From assembly GCA_035933635.1 (NCBI GenBank), contig DASYYY010000031.1, positions 228,636 to 292,635 of the forward strand: 64,000 nucleotides of DNA, read 5' to 3'. Below the pieces are notes generated by a model. The model searched no databases, had not been told where the DNA came from, and was given only the letters and a program-made list of their open reading frames with translations. Position 1 is the stretch's first letter. Each line of letters opens with the position of its first letter. Source of the DNA: JAKIVR01 sp035933635 (GTDB lineage: Archaea > Thermoplasmatota > Thermoplasmata > Lutacidiplasmatales > UBA184). Position numbers and translations under genes: made by a program. Shown piece by piece: positions 17,828 to 26,302 of this stretch.

Positions 17828-18466
17828 ATGCCCGGCGCGCCCAACAAGCCCCCCGAGACCGCTCCCCCGCCCGTCCCGTCGGCTCCGCCGGCCGCCGAGT
17901 CACCCGAGGCGCACACGTTGCGTCGCCTCGTCCCCAGCCGGCTGGCGCTGCGGCTCCCGATCTGGAAGGGCGCCCCGTCCGTCGACCTGCTCCGTCCGCT
18001 CCGCGAGGCCGAGGACCACTACCGGGCCAAGGATTTCACAGGGGCCGACAGCGCACTCGACCGCCTCTCCATTCGGTTCGCCGAGCCCCGGTGGCCTTCC
18101 CTCCCCGAGGCCTGGCGCTCCCTCCGCGTTCCGATCCCGGCCCCACAACCCCCCCAGTGGGACCCGGATTTCCAGGCGACCCCCGAGGTCCGCGAGCAGC
18201 ACCGGTTCTCCCGCTACGCCCAAGCCCAGCTGACGCTGCTGAAGGCCGCCGTCGCCAGCGAGGCGGCGATCGGCACGTCGGTCGACGACCTGCGCCCGCG
18301 GCTCGCCGAGGCGGAGTCCGCCGCCGGGCAGGGCGAGACGGGCCCGACCTTCTGGGAGCCGGTCGACCTCTGCTGGCGCTCGCTGCTCGAGCGCGTGCCC
18401 GCGCCGGCCGACGGCGTCAAAGCCGCTCCCGCTCCCGCGGCGGGAGCCGACGACGTCGCCGTCTGA
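17828..18466 (+). CDS. Hypothetical helical protein with proline-rich N-terminus
   Basis: Not recognised. Predicted 212 residues, starting 6 bases after the lipid reductase stop. Residues 1-30 are Pro/Ala-rich and probably disordered; the rest is helical with a TPR-like hairpin (LREAEDHYRAKDFTGADSALDRL, about 58-80) and an Ala-rich C-terminus. No signal peptide, membrane segment or catalytic motif. The close spacing to the ferredoxin and reductase genes makes co-transcription likely, but that does not establish a lipid role. Confidence 0.6.
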   Translation: MPGAPNKPPETAPPPVPSAPPAAESPEAHTLRRLVPSRLALRLPIWKGAPSVDLLRPLREAEDHYRAKDFTGADSALDRLSIRFAEPRWPSLPEAWRSLRVPIPAPQPPQWDPDFQATPEVREQHRFSRYAQAQLTLLKAAVASEAAIGTSVDDLRPRLAEAESAAGQGETGPTFWEPVDLCWRSLLERVPAPADGVKAAPAPAAGADDVAV

Positions 18467-18542
18467 CGGTCGAACACGGAGGGCCCGCGGGCCGGCCCGT
18501 CGCGAAGAGGTCGAAGGTTTCCTCGAGGGCCTGACGCTCGCC

Positions 18543-18989
18543 GTGCGACGCTTGCGGGAGCAGGGGTCGCCGGAGGCGCGGCTCGAGTCCCAGCTCGAGA
18601 CGGTCCGGCGCATGCTCCGGTCGGGCGACCTTCGGGCGGCGGCCGAGGGGCTCACCTCGGTCGACGAGGAGCTGGCCCGGCGTCGCGGGGAGTCGGAGTT
18701 GACCGAGTTCCCCCGCGGGCTGGTCGGGTACGTGCCCATCGGCGACCGGGGACGCCCGCTCGAACCCGAGGACGAGGCGATCGCCCACCGTCGTCGGCTG
18801 GTCCTGCACCTGACGGACCTGACCCCGCTCGCACCGGAGGAACGACAGGGGATCCTCAGCACACTGCGGGAGGCGGAGCGGGCGATCGAGGCGCGTGACC
18901 GGACGCGGGCCAAGCGCCTGGTCGATGAGGCCCACACGCGTCTCGAAGCCCAGCTGGCGCGCCGAGCGGTGGACCCCCACCACTCTTAA
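18543..18989 (+). CDS. Hypothetical helical protein, start uncertain
   Basis: Not recognised. Predicted 148 residues from GTG 18543, strongly helical with two hairpins resembling TPR units (LRSGDLRAAAEGL and ARDRTRAKRLVDEAHTRLE). The reading frame is open upstream of the GTG back past the previous gene's stop and its translation (EEVEGFLEGLTLAV) looks like coding sequence, yet holds no ATG, GTG or TTG. Either the real start is an unusual codon, or an indel separates this gene from an upstream start. It shares helical hairpin character with the preceding gene. Confidence 0.55.
   Translation: MRRLREQGSPEARLESQLETVRRMLRSGDLRAAAEGLTSVDEELARRRGESELTEFPRGLVGYVPIGDRGRPLEPEDEAIAHRRRLVLHLTDLTPLAPEERQGILSTLREAERAIEARDRTRAKRLVDEAHTRLEAQLARRAVDPHHS
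18986..18989 (+). promoter_or_regulatory. TATA core of the DUF1028 gene (leaderless)
   Basis: The TCTTAAC element overlaps the stop codon of the preceding gene and is centred about 27 bases before ATG 19014, the spacing expected for a leaderless archaeal mRNA. Confidence 0.6.
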
Positions 18990-19013
18990 CGACGGCGCCG
19001 CTTCGGTCGGCCG

Positions 19014-20006
19014 ATGGTGGGACCTCCGCGGTTCGGGACCTTCTCGATCGTCGCGTACGATCGGGACCGCTCCGAGTGGGGCGTCGCCGTCCAGTCCAAG
19101 TTCCTGTGTGTCGGGGCGGTCGTCCCCTGGGCCGAGGCCGGGGTCGGAGCGGTCGCGACGCAGGCGCTCGCCAACGTCCGCTACGGTCCGGAGGGCCTGG
19201 CGCTCCTGCGCGAGGGCCTCGCCGCCGACGAGGTCGTCCGGCGTCTCACTGCGGCCGACGACCAGCGAGACCACCGGCAGCTCGGCGTGGTCGACCGGCG
19301 GGGGCGGGCCGCCGCCTACACCGGGTCGAAGTGCATGGACTGGGCCGGCCACCAGGTCGGCGACGCGTTCGCCTGCCAGGGCAACATCCTGTTCGCGTCG
19401 GCCGTGGTGGAAGCGATGGCTCGTACGTTCGAATCGACGCCGGGGGACCTGCCCGAGCGCCTGCTCGCCGCCCTCGCCTCGGCGCAGCGGGAGGGGGGCG
19501 ACCGGCGCGGGATGCAGTCCGCCGCGATGCTCATCGTCCGTCCCGAGGGCGGTTACGACCGCGGCAGCGACCGCTGGGTCGACGTCCGCGTCGACGACCA
19601 CCCCTCCCCGATCGAGGAACTGCGGCGGATCTTCGAGCTGTACGACCTCACCCTCCTCACGCGCGAGGATCCGACGACCTTGGTGCGTCTGGAGGGCGAG
19701 GCGCTCACCGAGCTCCAGCGCAACCTGGGCGTTCTCGGATATCTGACCGGACCGGCGCATCCGGAGTGGGACGCTCGGGTCGACGCCGCCTTCGCGAAGT
19801 TCCTCGGGGAGAACAATTTTGAGAACAAGGCCCGCACCGACGGGACCGCGTGGCCCTCGGTGCTCCAGTATCTTCAGCAACGGGCCCGGGCCGAGCTCGC
19901 GCGGCGGCTGACGACTGCACCGATCGTCACCGGAGCCCTCGACCGGGGCCCCGGCGGGACCCGCCCGGGGGGGTCGCCATCACCGGCTCCGAAGAAGAAG
20001 CGGTGA
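19014..20006 (+). CDS. DUF1028 family protein (Ntn-hydrolase-like)
   Basis: Predicted 330 residues. The N-terminal 210 residues match DUF1028: TFSIVAYDRDRSEWGVAVQSKF, VGAVVPWAEAGVGAVATQA, LLREGLAADEVVRRL and an AYTGSKCMDWAGH segment followed by QGNIL. The family has an Ntn-hydrolase-like fold and is often tied to amino-acid or peptide turnover, but no reaction is established. The C-terminal 110 residues carry the putative peptidoglycan-binding-like helical part found in longer members, then a Pro/Lys tail. Stop overlaps the GTG of pcc1. Confidence 0.88.
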   Translation: MVGPPRFGTFSIVAYDRDRSEWGVAVQSKFLCVGAVVPWAEAGVGAVATQALANVRYGPEGLALLREGLAADEVVRRLTAADDQRDHRQLGVVDRRGRAAAYTGSKCMDWAGHQVGDAFACQGNILFASAVVEAMARTFESTPGDLPERLLAALASAQREGGDRRGMQSAAMLIVRPEGGYDRGSDRWVDVRVDDHPSPIEELRRIFELYDLTLLTREDPTTLVRLEGEALTELQRNLGVLGYLTGPAHPEWDARVDAAFAKFLGENNFENKARTDGTAWPSVLQYLQQRARAELARRLTTAPIVTGALDRGPGGTRPGGSPSPAPKKKR

Positions 20007-20245
20007 CCGTCCGCCTGGAGCGGACCTATGCGTCGGCCGACGCCGCCCAGCGCCTCGAGAAGGCGCTGCGCGCCGATGCGCCCCCCAACCTGGTGGCCCA
20101 GGTCGAAGGGGCGACGCTCCGGTTCGTGCTGACCTCACCGACGGCGGCGAGCGCGCGGGCGACCCTCGAGGACCTGCTCGCCTGCCTGGCCGCCGCGGAG
20201 AAGACCCTCGAGCTCGGGTCCACTCGCCCGCCCGACCGACCGTGA
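20003..20245 (+). CDS. pcc1: KEOPS complex subunit Pcc1
   Basis: Small dimerising subunit of the KEOPS complex, which makes threonylcarbamoyladenosine at position 37 of ANN-decoding tRNAs. Predicted 80 residues. The typical two-strand-helix-strand-helix pattern is visible: VRLERTYASADAAQRL, then a strand rich in hydrophobics (LRFVLTS) and the C-terminal signature SARATLEDLLACLAAAEKTL. GTG 20003 overlaps the DUF1028 stop by 4 bases; a longer frame from 19850 is a shadow. The other KEOPS subunits are not in this window. Confidence 0.87.
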   Translation: MTVRLERTYASADAAQRLEKALRADAPPNLVAQVEGATLRFVLTSPTAASARATLEDLLACLAAAEKTLELGSTRPPDRP

Positions 20246-20287
20246 CCAGGTCGGCCAGAGCATAGTCGGTCCGATCCCACGCACGCG

Positions 20288-21211
20288 GTGCGTACCGTGG
20301 GGCTCGGCGAGACGGCGTCGGAGCGACTATCTGACCGTCCTCGTTGCCGCGGCGTGGGTCGCTCCGAACCGACCACCGCTCCTCCGGCCTCGCTGGCGGC
20401 GTACGCGATCGCCACCTTCGTCACGGTGTTCACGATCCTCAGCCAGTACTTCGTACCGCAGCTGTTCCCCGTCGCCCGGCCGGTGTACGAGGGGATCGTT
20501 CCGACATTCCTGCTCGTCTACGGGGTGCCGATCGCCACGTTCGTGGCGCTCGTCGGGGGCGGCCCCTTGCGGGGATGGGCGGCGCAGATGCGCACGGCCA
20601 CCGTCGAGGGGTTGAGCTGGTACGGGACGCTCACTCTGCTCGCGCTGTTCCTCGGCGTCGTCTACCTCGGCATCCTGATCCGGATCGATCCGTCGGCGCT
20701 CAACTCGCTGAACACCCCGACGCCCATCGTGCGCGTCGCGGCCCAGGACCCGTGGCTATGGGTCGGCCTGTCGTTCGCGGTCGGAGTGGTCGAGGAGCTG
20801 ATCTTCCGCGGCTGGATCTTCGGCTACTGGCTGCAGCGCAGCCCGCAATCGTGGAAGCTCCACGCGGCCTGGACGAGCGTGCTGTTCGCCGGCGTCCACG
20901 TCTACTACGCGCTCACCTACGGGCCGGTGTTCATCGTGCCGGCCGTCCTGCTGGTGCTCGACGGAGCCGCCTTCGCCATCACCATGCGCAACTCGGCCGG
21001 CAATCTCGTGCTCGTCTCGTTGCTGCACGGATGGAACGACGCTACCGTGTTCATGGCCCTCGCGATTCCAACCCTCGGACTGGCGCTCCATTACGCGGTG
21101 GTGCTGGTCGGAGCCGTCCTCGCGGCTGTCCTCTACGTCCGCAATCGCCCAGCGGTTCCGCCCGGAGTCGCCCCATTGTCGCCCCGTTCGGGCGGCGGCA
21201 CGGGGTCGTAG
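20288..21211 (+). CDS. CPBP-family intramembrane metalloprotease (Rce1-like)
   Basis: Integral membrane protein of about 285-307 residues with roughly seven hydrophobic helices. The CPBP/Abi catalytic motifs are all present: EELIFRGW (EExxxR) in helix 4, FAGVHVYY with its conserved His, and HGWNDA near the C-terminus, as expected for a glutamate-type intramembrane protease. Substrates of archaeal members are largely unknown. Two GTG starts are possible, 20288 and 20354; the second removes 22 residues with no family similarity and may be correct. Stands alone between KEOPS and the CoA-binding gene. Confidence 0.85.
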   Translation: MRTVGLGETASERLSDRPRCRGVGRSEPTTAPPASLAAYAIATFVTVFTILSQYFVPQLFPVARPVYEGIVPTFLLVYGVPIATFVALVGGGPLRGWAAQMRTATVEGLSWYGTLTLLALFLGVVYLGILIRIDPSALNSLNTPTPIVRVAAQDPWLWVGLSFAVGVVEELIFRGWIFGYWLQRSPQSWKLHAAWTSVLFAGVHVYYALTYGPVFIVPAVLLVLDGAAFAITMRNSAGNLVLVSLLHGWNDATVFMALAIPTLGLALHYAVVLVGAVLAAVLYVRNRPAVPPGVAPLSPRSGGGTGS

Positions 21212-21357
21212 CCCAGTCGTACGACGATAGGGTTCGACGCGGGTGGGGAGTGCCCCTCCGCTCCGGCCCCGCGCCGACGGACGCACCGCGCCCGCCCGGT
21301 GACCCGAGACGACAGGATCGGCAGTAGGCCTTTCTACGCCGTTCCAATCCCCGGTCC

Positions 21358-21792
21358 ATGAACGCCGCCGACGGCCCGATGCGAACGCTCCTCGAGCGGG
21401 CTCGCGTCATCGGAGTCGCGGGCCTGTCGGACAAGCCCGAGCGGGATTCGAACGAGGTCGCCCGCTACCTCCAATCCCAAGGCTACCAGATCGTCCCGAT
21501 CAACCCGATGGTCCAGGAGGTGTTGGGGGAGCGCTCCTACCCGTCGGTGAGCGCGGTCCCGTTCGAGCTCCACCTGGACATCCTCGATATCTTCCGCCGC
21601 TCCGACCAGGTGCTGCCCATCGTGGAGGAGGGGCTCGCCCGGGGCGTCGGGGCCATCTGGATGCAGCTCGGGGTGGAGAGCACCGAGTCCGTTCGTAAGG
21701 CGGAGGCCGCCAACGTTCCGGTCTACCAGAACCTCTGCATCATGGTCCAGCACCGTCGGTTGCACATCCCCCCGCGGACGGGCGGACCTTAA
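21358..21792 (+). CDS. CoA-binding domain protein (YccU-like)
   Basis: Predicted 144 residues forming a single Rossmann CoA-binding domain: VIGVAGLSDKPERDSNEVARYL near the start, GYQIVPINPMVQEVLGERSYPS, and a C-terminal GAIWMQLGVES with NLCIMVQH. This is the small stand-alone COG1832 form, with a conserved cysteine near residue 129. The cellular role is not known; binding of CoA or a CoA-like ligand is inferred from the fold. Its last codons overlap the TATA element of the next gene. Confidence 0.88.
   Translation: MNAADGPMRTLLERARVIGVAGLSDKPERDSNEVARYLQSQGYQIVPINPMVQEVLGERSYPSVSAVPFELHLDILDIFRRSDQVLPIVEEGLARGVGAIWMQLGVESTESVRKAEAANVPVYQNLCIMVQHRRLHIPPRTGGP
21789..21792 (+). promoter_or_regulatory. 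TATA core of the bactofilin-like gene (leaderless)
   Basis: CCTTAAG, whose TTAA includes the stop codon of the CoA-binding gene, centred 26-27 bases before ATG 21817. Confidence 0.6.
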
Positions 21793-21816
21793 GTCGCCCG
21801 GCTCTCCGCGACGTCG

Positions 21817-22659
21817 ATGGCCTCCACGACCGCGCCTCCGCCCGCGGCTTCCGCTCCGCCTCCCACGGGTGGTTCCAAGCCACCGACGGTCGTGCCACCG
21901 GCGAAGACTCCGGCCGCGGCCCCGCCCATACCGCCCCCGCCCCTCACCGGTTCCGTCACGGACGTCGACGCGCGACACGACGCGCTGCGCGTACTCGACT
22001 GGACGGTGAAGGGCTCGTCCAAGGTGGTCCGCGATGCCGAGGTCGGATTCGCCCGGGTGCGGGGATTCGCCGCCGTCGGCGGAAAGCTGACCGCCGCGGC
22101 GGCCACCGTCGAAGGCACGATCGCGGTCGGCGGACGTGTGCACCTGGCCGGTGCCCTCCGCCTGCGGGGGGAAGCGGAGCTCGGGGAGGAGGTCGTCCTC
22201 GGGGAGCTCGAGCTCGCCGGTCGGTTGGCCGCCGCCGGCGCGCTCCGGTGCCACGGGAATGCCACGGTGGCCGGACGTCTGGAGGTCCGGACCGATCTGG
22301 AGGCCGCCGTGCTGAAGTTCACCGGTCAACTGATCGTCCCCGGCACCCTGCGGGCCACCTCGGTCGACGGCACGCTCGAGGGGCTGAGCAAGGTCGAGCG
22401 GATCCGGGCCGACCGGATCGAGCTGCGTTCGCCGTCGTTCCCGCCCTGGAAGCCGAAGGGAACCCTCCACGGTCTCCGCATCGAAGCGCGCGAGGCCCGT
22501 CTGGAGGGGGTAACCCTCGAGTTCCTCGAGGCCGACGAGATCTACCTCGGCCCGGAGTGCCGGATCGCGCGTGTCGAGGGCACGATCGTGGAACGGCACC
22601 GCTCCGCACGGGTCGGCCCCTCCGCGGTCAGTACCCCGTGGTCGGGGCTCACGCGCTAG
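21817..22659 (+). CDS. Bactofilin-like polymer-forming protein
   Basis: Predicted 280 residues. Residues 1-48 are Pro/Ala-rich and probably disordered. From about residue 62 to 230 short hydrophobic strands alternate with Gly/Asp turns with a spacing of roughly 15-20 residues (VRGFAAVGGKL, VEGTIAVGGRV, LAGALRLRGEA, LAGRLAAAGAL, VAGRLEVRTDL), the pattern of a right-handed beta-helix as in bactofilins and polymer-forming cytoskeletal proteins. No membrane helix. It may assemble into filaments, but a non-polymerising beta-solenoid is equally possible. Leaderless promoter directly upstream. Confidence 0.62.
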   Translation: MASTTAPPPAASAPPPTGGSKPPTVVPPAKTPAAAPPIPPPPLTGSVTDVDARHDALRVLDWTVKGSSKVVRDAEVGFARVRGFAAVGGKLTAAAATVEGTIAVGGRVHLAGALRLRGEAELGEEVVLGELELAGRLAAAGALRCHGNATVAGRLEVRTDLEAAVLKFTGQLIVPGTLRATSVDGTLEGLSKVERIRADRIELRSPSFPPWKPKGTLHGLRIEAREARLEGVTLEFLEADEIYLGPECRIARVEGTIVERHRSARVGPSAVSTPWSGLTR

Positions 22660-22681
22660 CGATCCGGGCGCGCCGGTCGCC

Positions 22682-22687
22682 TTAAAT
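22682..22687 (+). promoter_or_regulatory. TATA box of ileS (leaderless)
   Basis: TTAAAT in the context CCTTAAATTTCC, centred 28-29 bases before ATG 22713. Confidence 0.65.
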
Positions 22688-22712
22688 TTCCCTCCGGAGA
22701 ACGAGCCCTCCG

Positions 22713-25673
22713 ATGCCCGACGAGGAACCGTCCTCCCCCGCCTCCTCGCTCGTCGCGCTCCAGAGCACCGTCCAGGAGTTCTGGCAGCGCTCGGGGACGG
22801 CCGGGCGGCTCCTTGGAGGTACCGTGGGCGGCCCGCCCTTCCGCTTCACCGAGGGCCCGCCGACCGCGAACGGGAACCCGCACATCGGCCATCTGCTGGC
22901 CCGCGCCCTCAAGGACACGATCCTCCGCTATCGCCGGATGAAGGGGTTCCAGATCGTCACCCCGATGGCCGGCTGGGATTGCCACGGTCTCCCCGTCGAG
23001 CTGGAGATCGAGAAGAAGCACGGGCTGCGTTCGAAGAAGGAGATCGAAAGCTACGGGGTCGAGCGGTTCTGCGAGGAATGCCGCTCGGGTGCGCTCGAGG
23101 TCGTCGCGATCTGGCAGGAGATGAGCGGTCGGCTCGGGTACTGGCTCGACTACGAGCGCCCCTACCGGACAATGGACCCACCGTTCATCGAGAGCGTCTG
23201 GTGGGCGCTCAAAGAGCTCTACACCCGGGGGCTGCTCGACCGCGGTCACTACTCGCTCCCGTACTGCCCACGGTGCGAGACCTCCCTCAGCTCCCACGAG
23301 GTCGCCCAAGGGTACCGGGAGACCACCGATCCGTCCGTGACGGTCCGGCTTCGGGTCCATCTGTCGACCGGCGAGCCCGACCGCTACCTCCTCGTCTGGA
23401 CCACCACCCCCTGGACGCTGCCTGCGAACCTGCTCGTGGCGGCCCGGCGCGACCTGCCCTACGTCCACGTCCGCGCGCCGGACGGCGCCGAGTACCTCCT
23501 GGCCGAGTCGGCCAAGGAGCGGTACTTTCCGGGTGACGCCGGGGAGGTCGTACGCACGCTCACGGGACGCGACCTCGAGGAGCTCCGCTACACCCCACCG
23601 TTCCCCTTCGCCGGACCGGGCGAGGAGCGCTACCGCGTGGTCCTCGACGACTCCGTCGACCCCAAGGAGGGCACGGGTCTGGTCCATATCGCCCCGAGCT
23701 TCGGCCCGGAGGACTTGCGGATCGGCCAGCGGGAGGGGGTCGGGGTGCTCGATCCGCTCGATAGCCGGGCGGTCTTCGGCAACACCGTACCGCCGGTGGC
23801 GGGGAAATCGTTCAAGGCCGCCGACCCGATCCTCCTCCAGCTGCTCAAGGAGAGCGGAGTGCTGTTCTCGGCGAGCACGGTCCGGCACACCTATCCGTTC
23901 TGCTGGAGGTGCGATACGCCGCTGCTGTACCGGGCGCTCGACTCGTGGTTCGTCCGGACGAGCCGATTCACCGACCGGCTGGTGCGGCACAACGCCGGGG
24001 TGAACTGGCTCCCCCCGCACCTCCGGGAGGGACGGTTCGGCAATTTCCTGACCGAGGCCAAGGACTGGGCCCTTTCGCGCAGCCGCTACTGGGGCACGCC
24101 GCTCCCGATCTGGAGCTGCCCGGGCGGACACGTCCGCTGCGTCGGAAGTTTTGCCGAGCTGCGCGAGCTCGCCGGGTCGCTACCGGAGCCGTTCGACCCC
24201 CACCGGGTGACCGTCGACCGGATTACGTTCCCCTGCCCGGAGTGCTCGGCGACCATGCGTCGCGAGCCCTACACCATCGACGGATGGTTCGACAGCGGCT
24301 CGGCCCCGTTCGCGCAGTACCACTACCCGTTCGAGCCCGGACCGTTCGTGCCCGCGCTCCCGCTCGACTACGTCGCCGAGGGGCTCGACCAGACACGCGG
24401 CTGGTTCTACACGATGCTCGTGATCTCGACCGCGCTCTTCGACCGCGCGGCGTATGCGAACTGCGTGACCAGCGGGCTCGTCCTCGACGAACGCGGGCTG
24501 AAGATGTCGAAGTCCAAGGGCAACGCCATCGAGCCCATGGACCTGTTGCGCCGGCTCGGGGGGGACGCGGCCCGGTGGGCGTTCTACGTCCTCGATTACA
24601 CCGAGCCGGTCCGCATCTCCGAGACCGCAGTGCGGCAATCGAGCCAGCGAACGCTCGGCACGTTGGTCAACGTGCTCGAGTTCTACCGACAGAACACGGT
24701 ACCCGGTCCGGCGCCGACCGAGCCGCCTCCTCCGACCACGCTGCTCGACCGGTGGCTCCTGGCGAGGCTGGCCGACCTCGTCGAGCGCGTCGGGGGCGCC
24801 CTCGAGCGCTACGACCACCGCACCGGCGCGCTCGCGCTCCAATCGTTCGTCGCCGACCTGTCGACGTGGTACCTCCGCCGATCGCGCCCACGGTTCTGGG
24901 CCGAGGACGCCACCGACGACCGTCGGGCGGCGAGCGCCGCGCTCGGATACGCCCTGGTCACGCTCGCGAGGCTGCTGGCGCCGTACGCGCCGTTCACGGC
25001 CGAGGCCGTCTACCAGGAGGCCGTCGGTGCGCGGTTCGCCGAGCCGGCCGTGAGCGTCCACGCCTCGGGGTGGCCGGCGACGCGGACGACCGATGGTCGA
25101 CTCCTGGAATCGATGGACGATCTCCGTCGGTGGGTCGAGGTGGCGCGCGAGCTCAGGCAGCGGGCCGCGGTCAAGTCGCGCATCCCCCTGCCGTCCCTCG
25201 TCCTGCGTCTCCCGGCCGACGCCCCGCTGCGTGCGCTCGGCGACGAGGGCGAGGCTCTGTTCCGTGACGAGCTCAACGTCCGGGAGCTGCGGTGGCAGGA
25301 CCCCACGGATTCGGCCGCCTACGCCGAGGCCGACTGGGTCGGCACCGTGGCGGCGGACGGCACCGGGGCACTGCTCAGCCGGGTCCCCACGCCGGAGCTC
25401 TTGCGGGAAGGGCTGGTGCGCGAAGCGCTGCGGCGGTTGCAATCGGCGCGCAAGGAGGCGCGACTCGGCTACTCCGAGCACATCGCGCTCGAGCTCTGGG
25501 CGCCCGAACCGCTGTTCGGCGCGCTGGCCTCAGACCGAGAGCGCCTGGTGCGCGAGGTCCTCGCCGTCGCCCCCGAGATCCATCCCGCACCGGCACCCGC
25601 CGAGGAGGGCATCCAACGCTGGGAGTTCGAGGGCACCGAGTTCGCAGCGCGAATCCGCCGAATCCCCGCCTAG
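22713..25673 (+). CDS. ileS: Isoleucine--tRNA ligase
   Basis: Class I aminoacyl-tRNA synthetase, 986 residues. The ATP-binding HIGH is at 57-60 (GNPHIGHLL), KMSKS at 597-601, and GWDCHGLPVELEIEKKHGL plus the EGLDQTRGWFYT segment are isoleucyl-specific rather than valyl or leucyl. The editing (CP1) domain is present, with TTPWTLPANL near residue 230. The anticodon-binding helical domain follows and a C-terminal alpha/beta domain ends in EFEGTEFAARI. Its stop overlaps by 4 bases the stop of a convergent AMMECR1 gene. Single complete copy in the window. Confidence 0.97.
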   Translation: MPDEEPSSPASSLVALQSTVQEFWQRSGTAGRLLGGTVGGPPFRFTEGPPTANGNPHIGHLLARALKDTILRYRRMKGFQIVTPMAGWDCHGLPVELEIEKKHGLRSKKEIESYGVERFCEECRSGALEVVAIWQEMSGRLGYWLDYERPYRTMDPPFIESVWWALKELYTRGLLDRGHYSLPYCPRCETSLSSHEVAQGYRETTDPSVTVRLRVHLSTGEPDRYLLVWTTTPWTLPANLLVAARRDLPYVHVRAPDGAEYLLAESAKERYFPGDAGEVVRTLTGRDLEELRYTPPFPFAGPGEERYRVVLDDSVDPKEGTGLVHIAPSFGPEDLRIGQREGVGVLDPLDSRAVFGNTVPPVAGKSFKAADPILLQLLKESGVLFSASTVRHTYPFCWRCDTPLLYRALDSWFVRTSRFTDRLVRHNAGVNWLPPHLREGRFGNFLTEAKDWALSRSRYWGTPLPIWSCPGGHVRCVGSFAELRELAGSLPEPFDPHRVTVDRITFPCPECSATMRREPYTIDGWFDSGSAPFAQYHYPFEPGPFVPALPLDYVAEGLDQTRGWFYTMLVISTALFDRAAYANCVTSGLVLDERGLKMSKSKGNAIEPMDLLRRLGGDAARWAFYVLDYTEPVRISETAVRQSSQRTLGTLVNVLEFYRQNTVPGPAPTEPPPPTTLLDRWLLARLADLVERVGGALERYDHRTGALALQSFVADLSTWYLRRSRPRFWAEDATDDRRAASAALGYALVTLARLLAPYAPFTAEAVYQEAVGARFAEPAVSVHASGWPATRTTDGRLLESMDDLRRWVEVARELRQRAAVKSRIPLPSLVLRLPADAPLRALGDEGEALFRDELNVRELRWQDPTDSAAYAEADWVGTVAADGTGALLSRVPTPELLREGLVREALRRLQSARKEARLGYSEHIALELWAPEPLFGALASDRERLVREVLAVAPEIHPAPAPAEEGIQRWEFEGTEFAARIRRIPA

Positions 25674-26302
25674 TGCGGACGCACTTCGATCGCGCCCCGC
25701 GGAGTGCGTTCACCGTAGACGTCGGATTCGAACCGCCGAATCCGGACCTCGGGAGAACGCCAGGCGTCGGGCGGGAGTCCGGCCTTCTCACAGGTTCCCT
25801 CGAGGAACTGTCGGGCGTTCCATCCCTGGTCCGGCGCCACTTGCGGGAGCAGGAGACCGCTCGACCCGAACCCGTCGACGATGAGCCCGTCCCGCCCGAC
25901 CCGGATCATCTCGGGTAGGCGATCGCGATCGGCGGCCGCTACCGGCTCGGGGACGGAGAGGAGGGAGACCTCGACGGTGAGCCGTGGGAGCTCTCGTGCG
26001 GTGACGGGCGGAAAGCGAGGATCCTCCCGGGCGGCGGCGATCGCAGCCTGGGGAATCCCTTCCCGGAGGGGGAGGACCGGTACGGGGAAGCCCACGCATC
26101 CCCGAAGGTCGCCGGACGGAAACTGCTCGAGCGTGACGAACACGCCGCGGCGCTCGTCGAACTCCGGCGGAAGGTCGTGCGGGTCGGCGACCGCCCTCGC
26201 CTCGCCCGGGGCGCCGACGATCCGTTCGACCGTGCGCCGGGCGAGCCGGACCGCCTCCTCCCCCAGCGACGGTTGCGGCGCGGGGCCGCCTTCCGGCGGC
26301 AT
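25670..26302 (-). CDS. AMMECR1 domain protein
   Basis: Predicted 210 residues covering the full AMMECR1 domain. The family signature LRGCVGFP sits mid-protein (residues about 75-82), preceded by GVFVTLEQFPSGDLRG, followed by AAREDPRFPPVTARELPRLTVEVSLLS and the C-terminal QGWNARQFLEGTCEKAGLPPDAW. The biochemical role of the family is unknown, with a proposed link to radical or redox chemistry next to MEMO1-type proteins, none of which is adjacent here. ATG 26302 overlaps the stop of the upstream GNAT gene by 3-4 bases, so the two are probably co-translated. Confidence 0.9.
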   Translation of the reverse strand: MPPEGGPAPQPSLGEEAVRLARRTVERIVGAPGEARAVADPHDLPPEFDERRGVFVTLEQFPSGDLRGCVGFPVPVLPLREGIPQAAIAAAREDPRFPPVTARELPRLTVEVSLLSVPEPVAAADRDRLPEMIRVGRDGLIVDGFGSSGLLLPQVAPDQGWNARQFLEGTCEKAGLPPDAWRSPEVRIRRFESDVYGERTPRGAIEVRPH

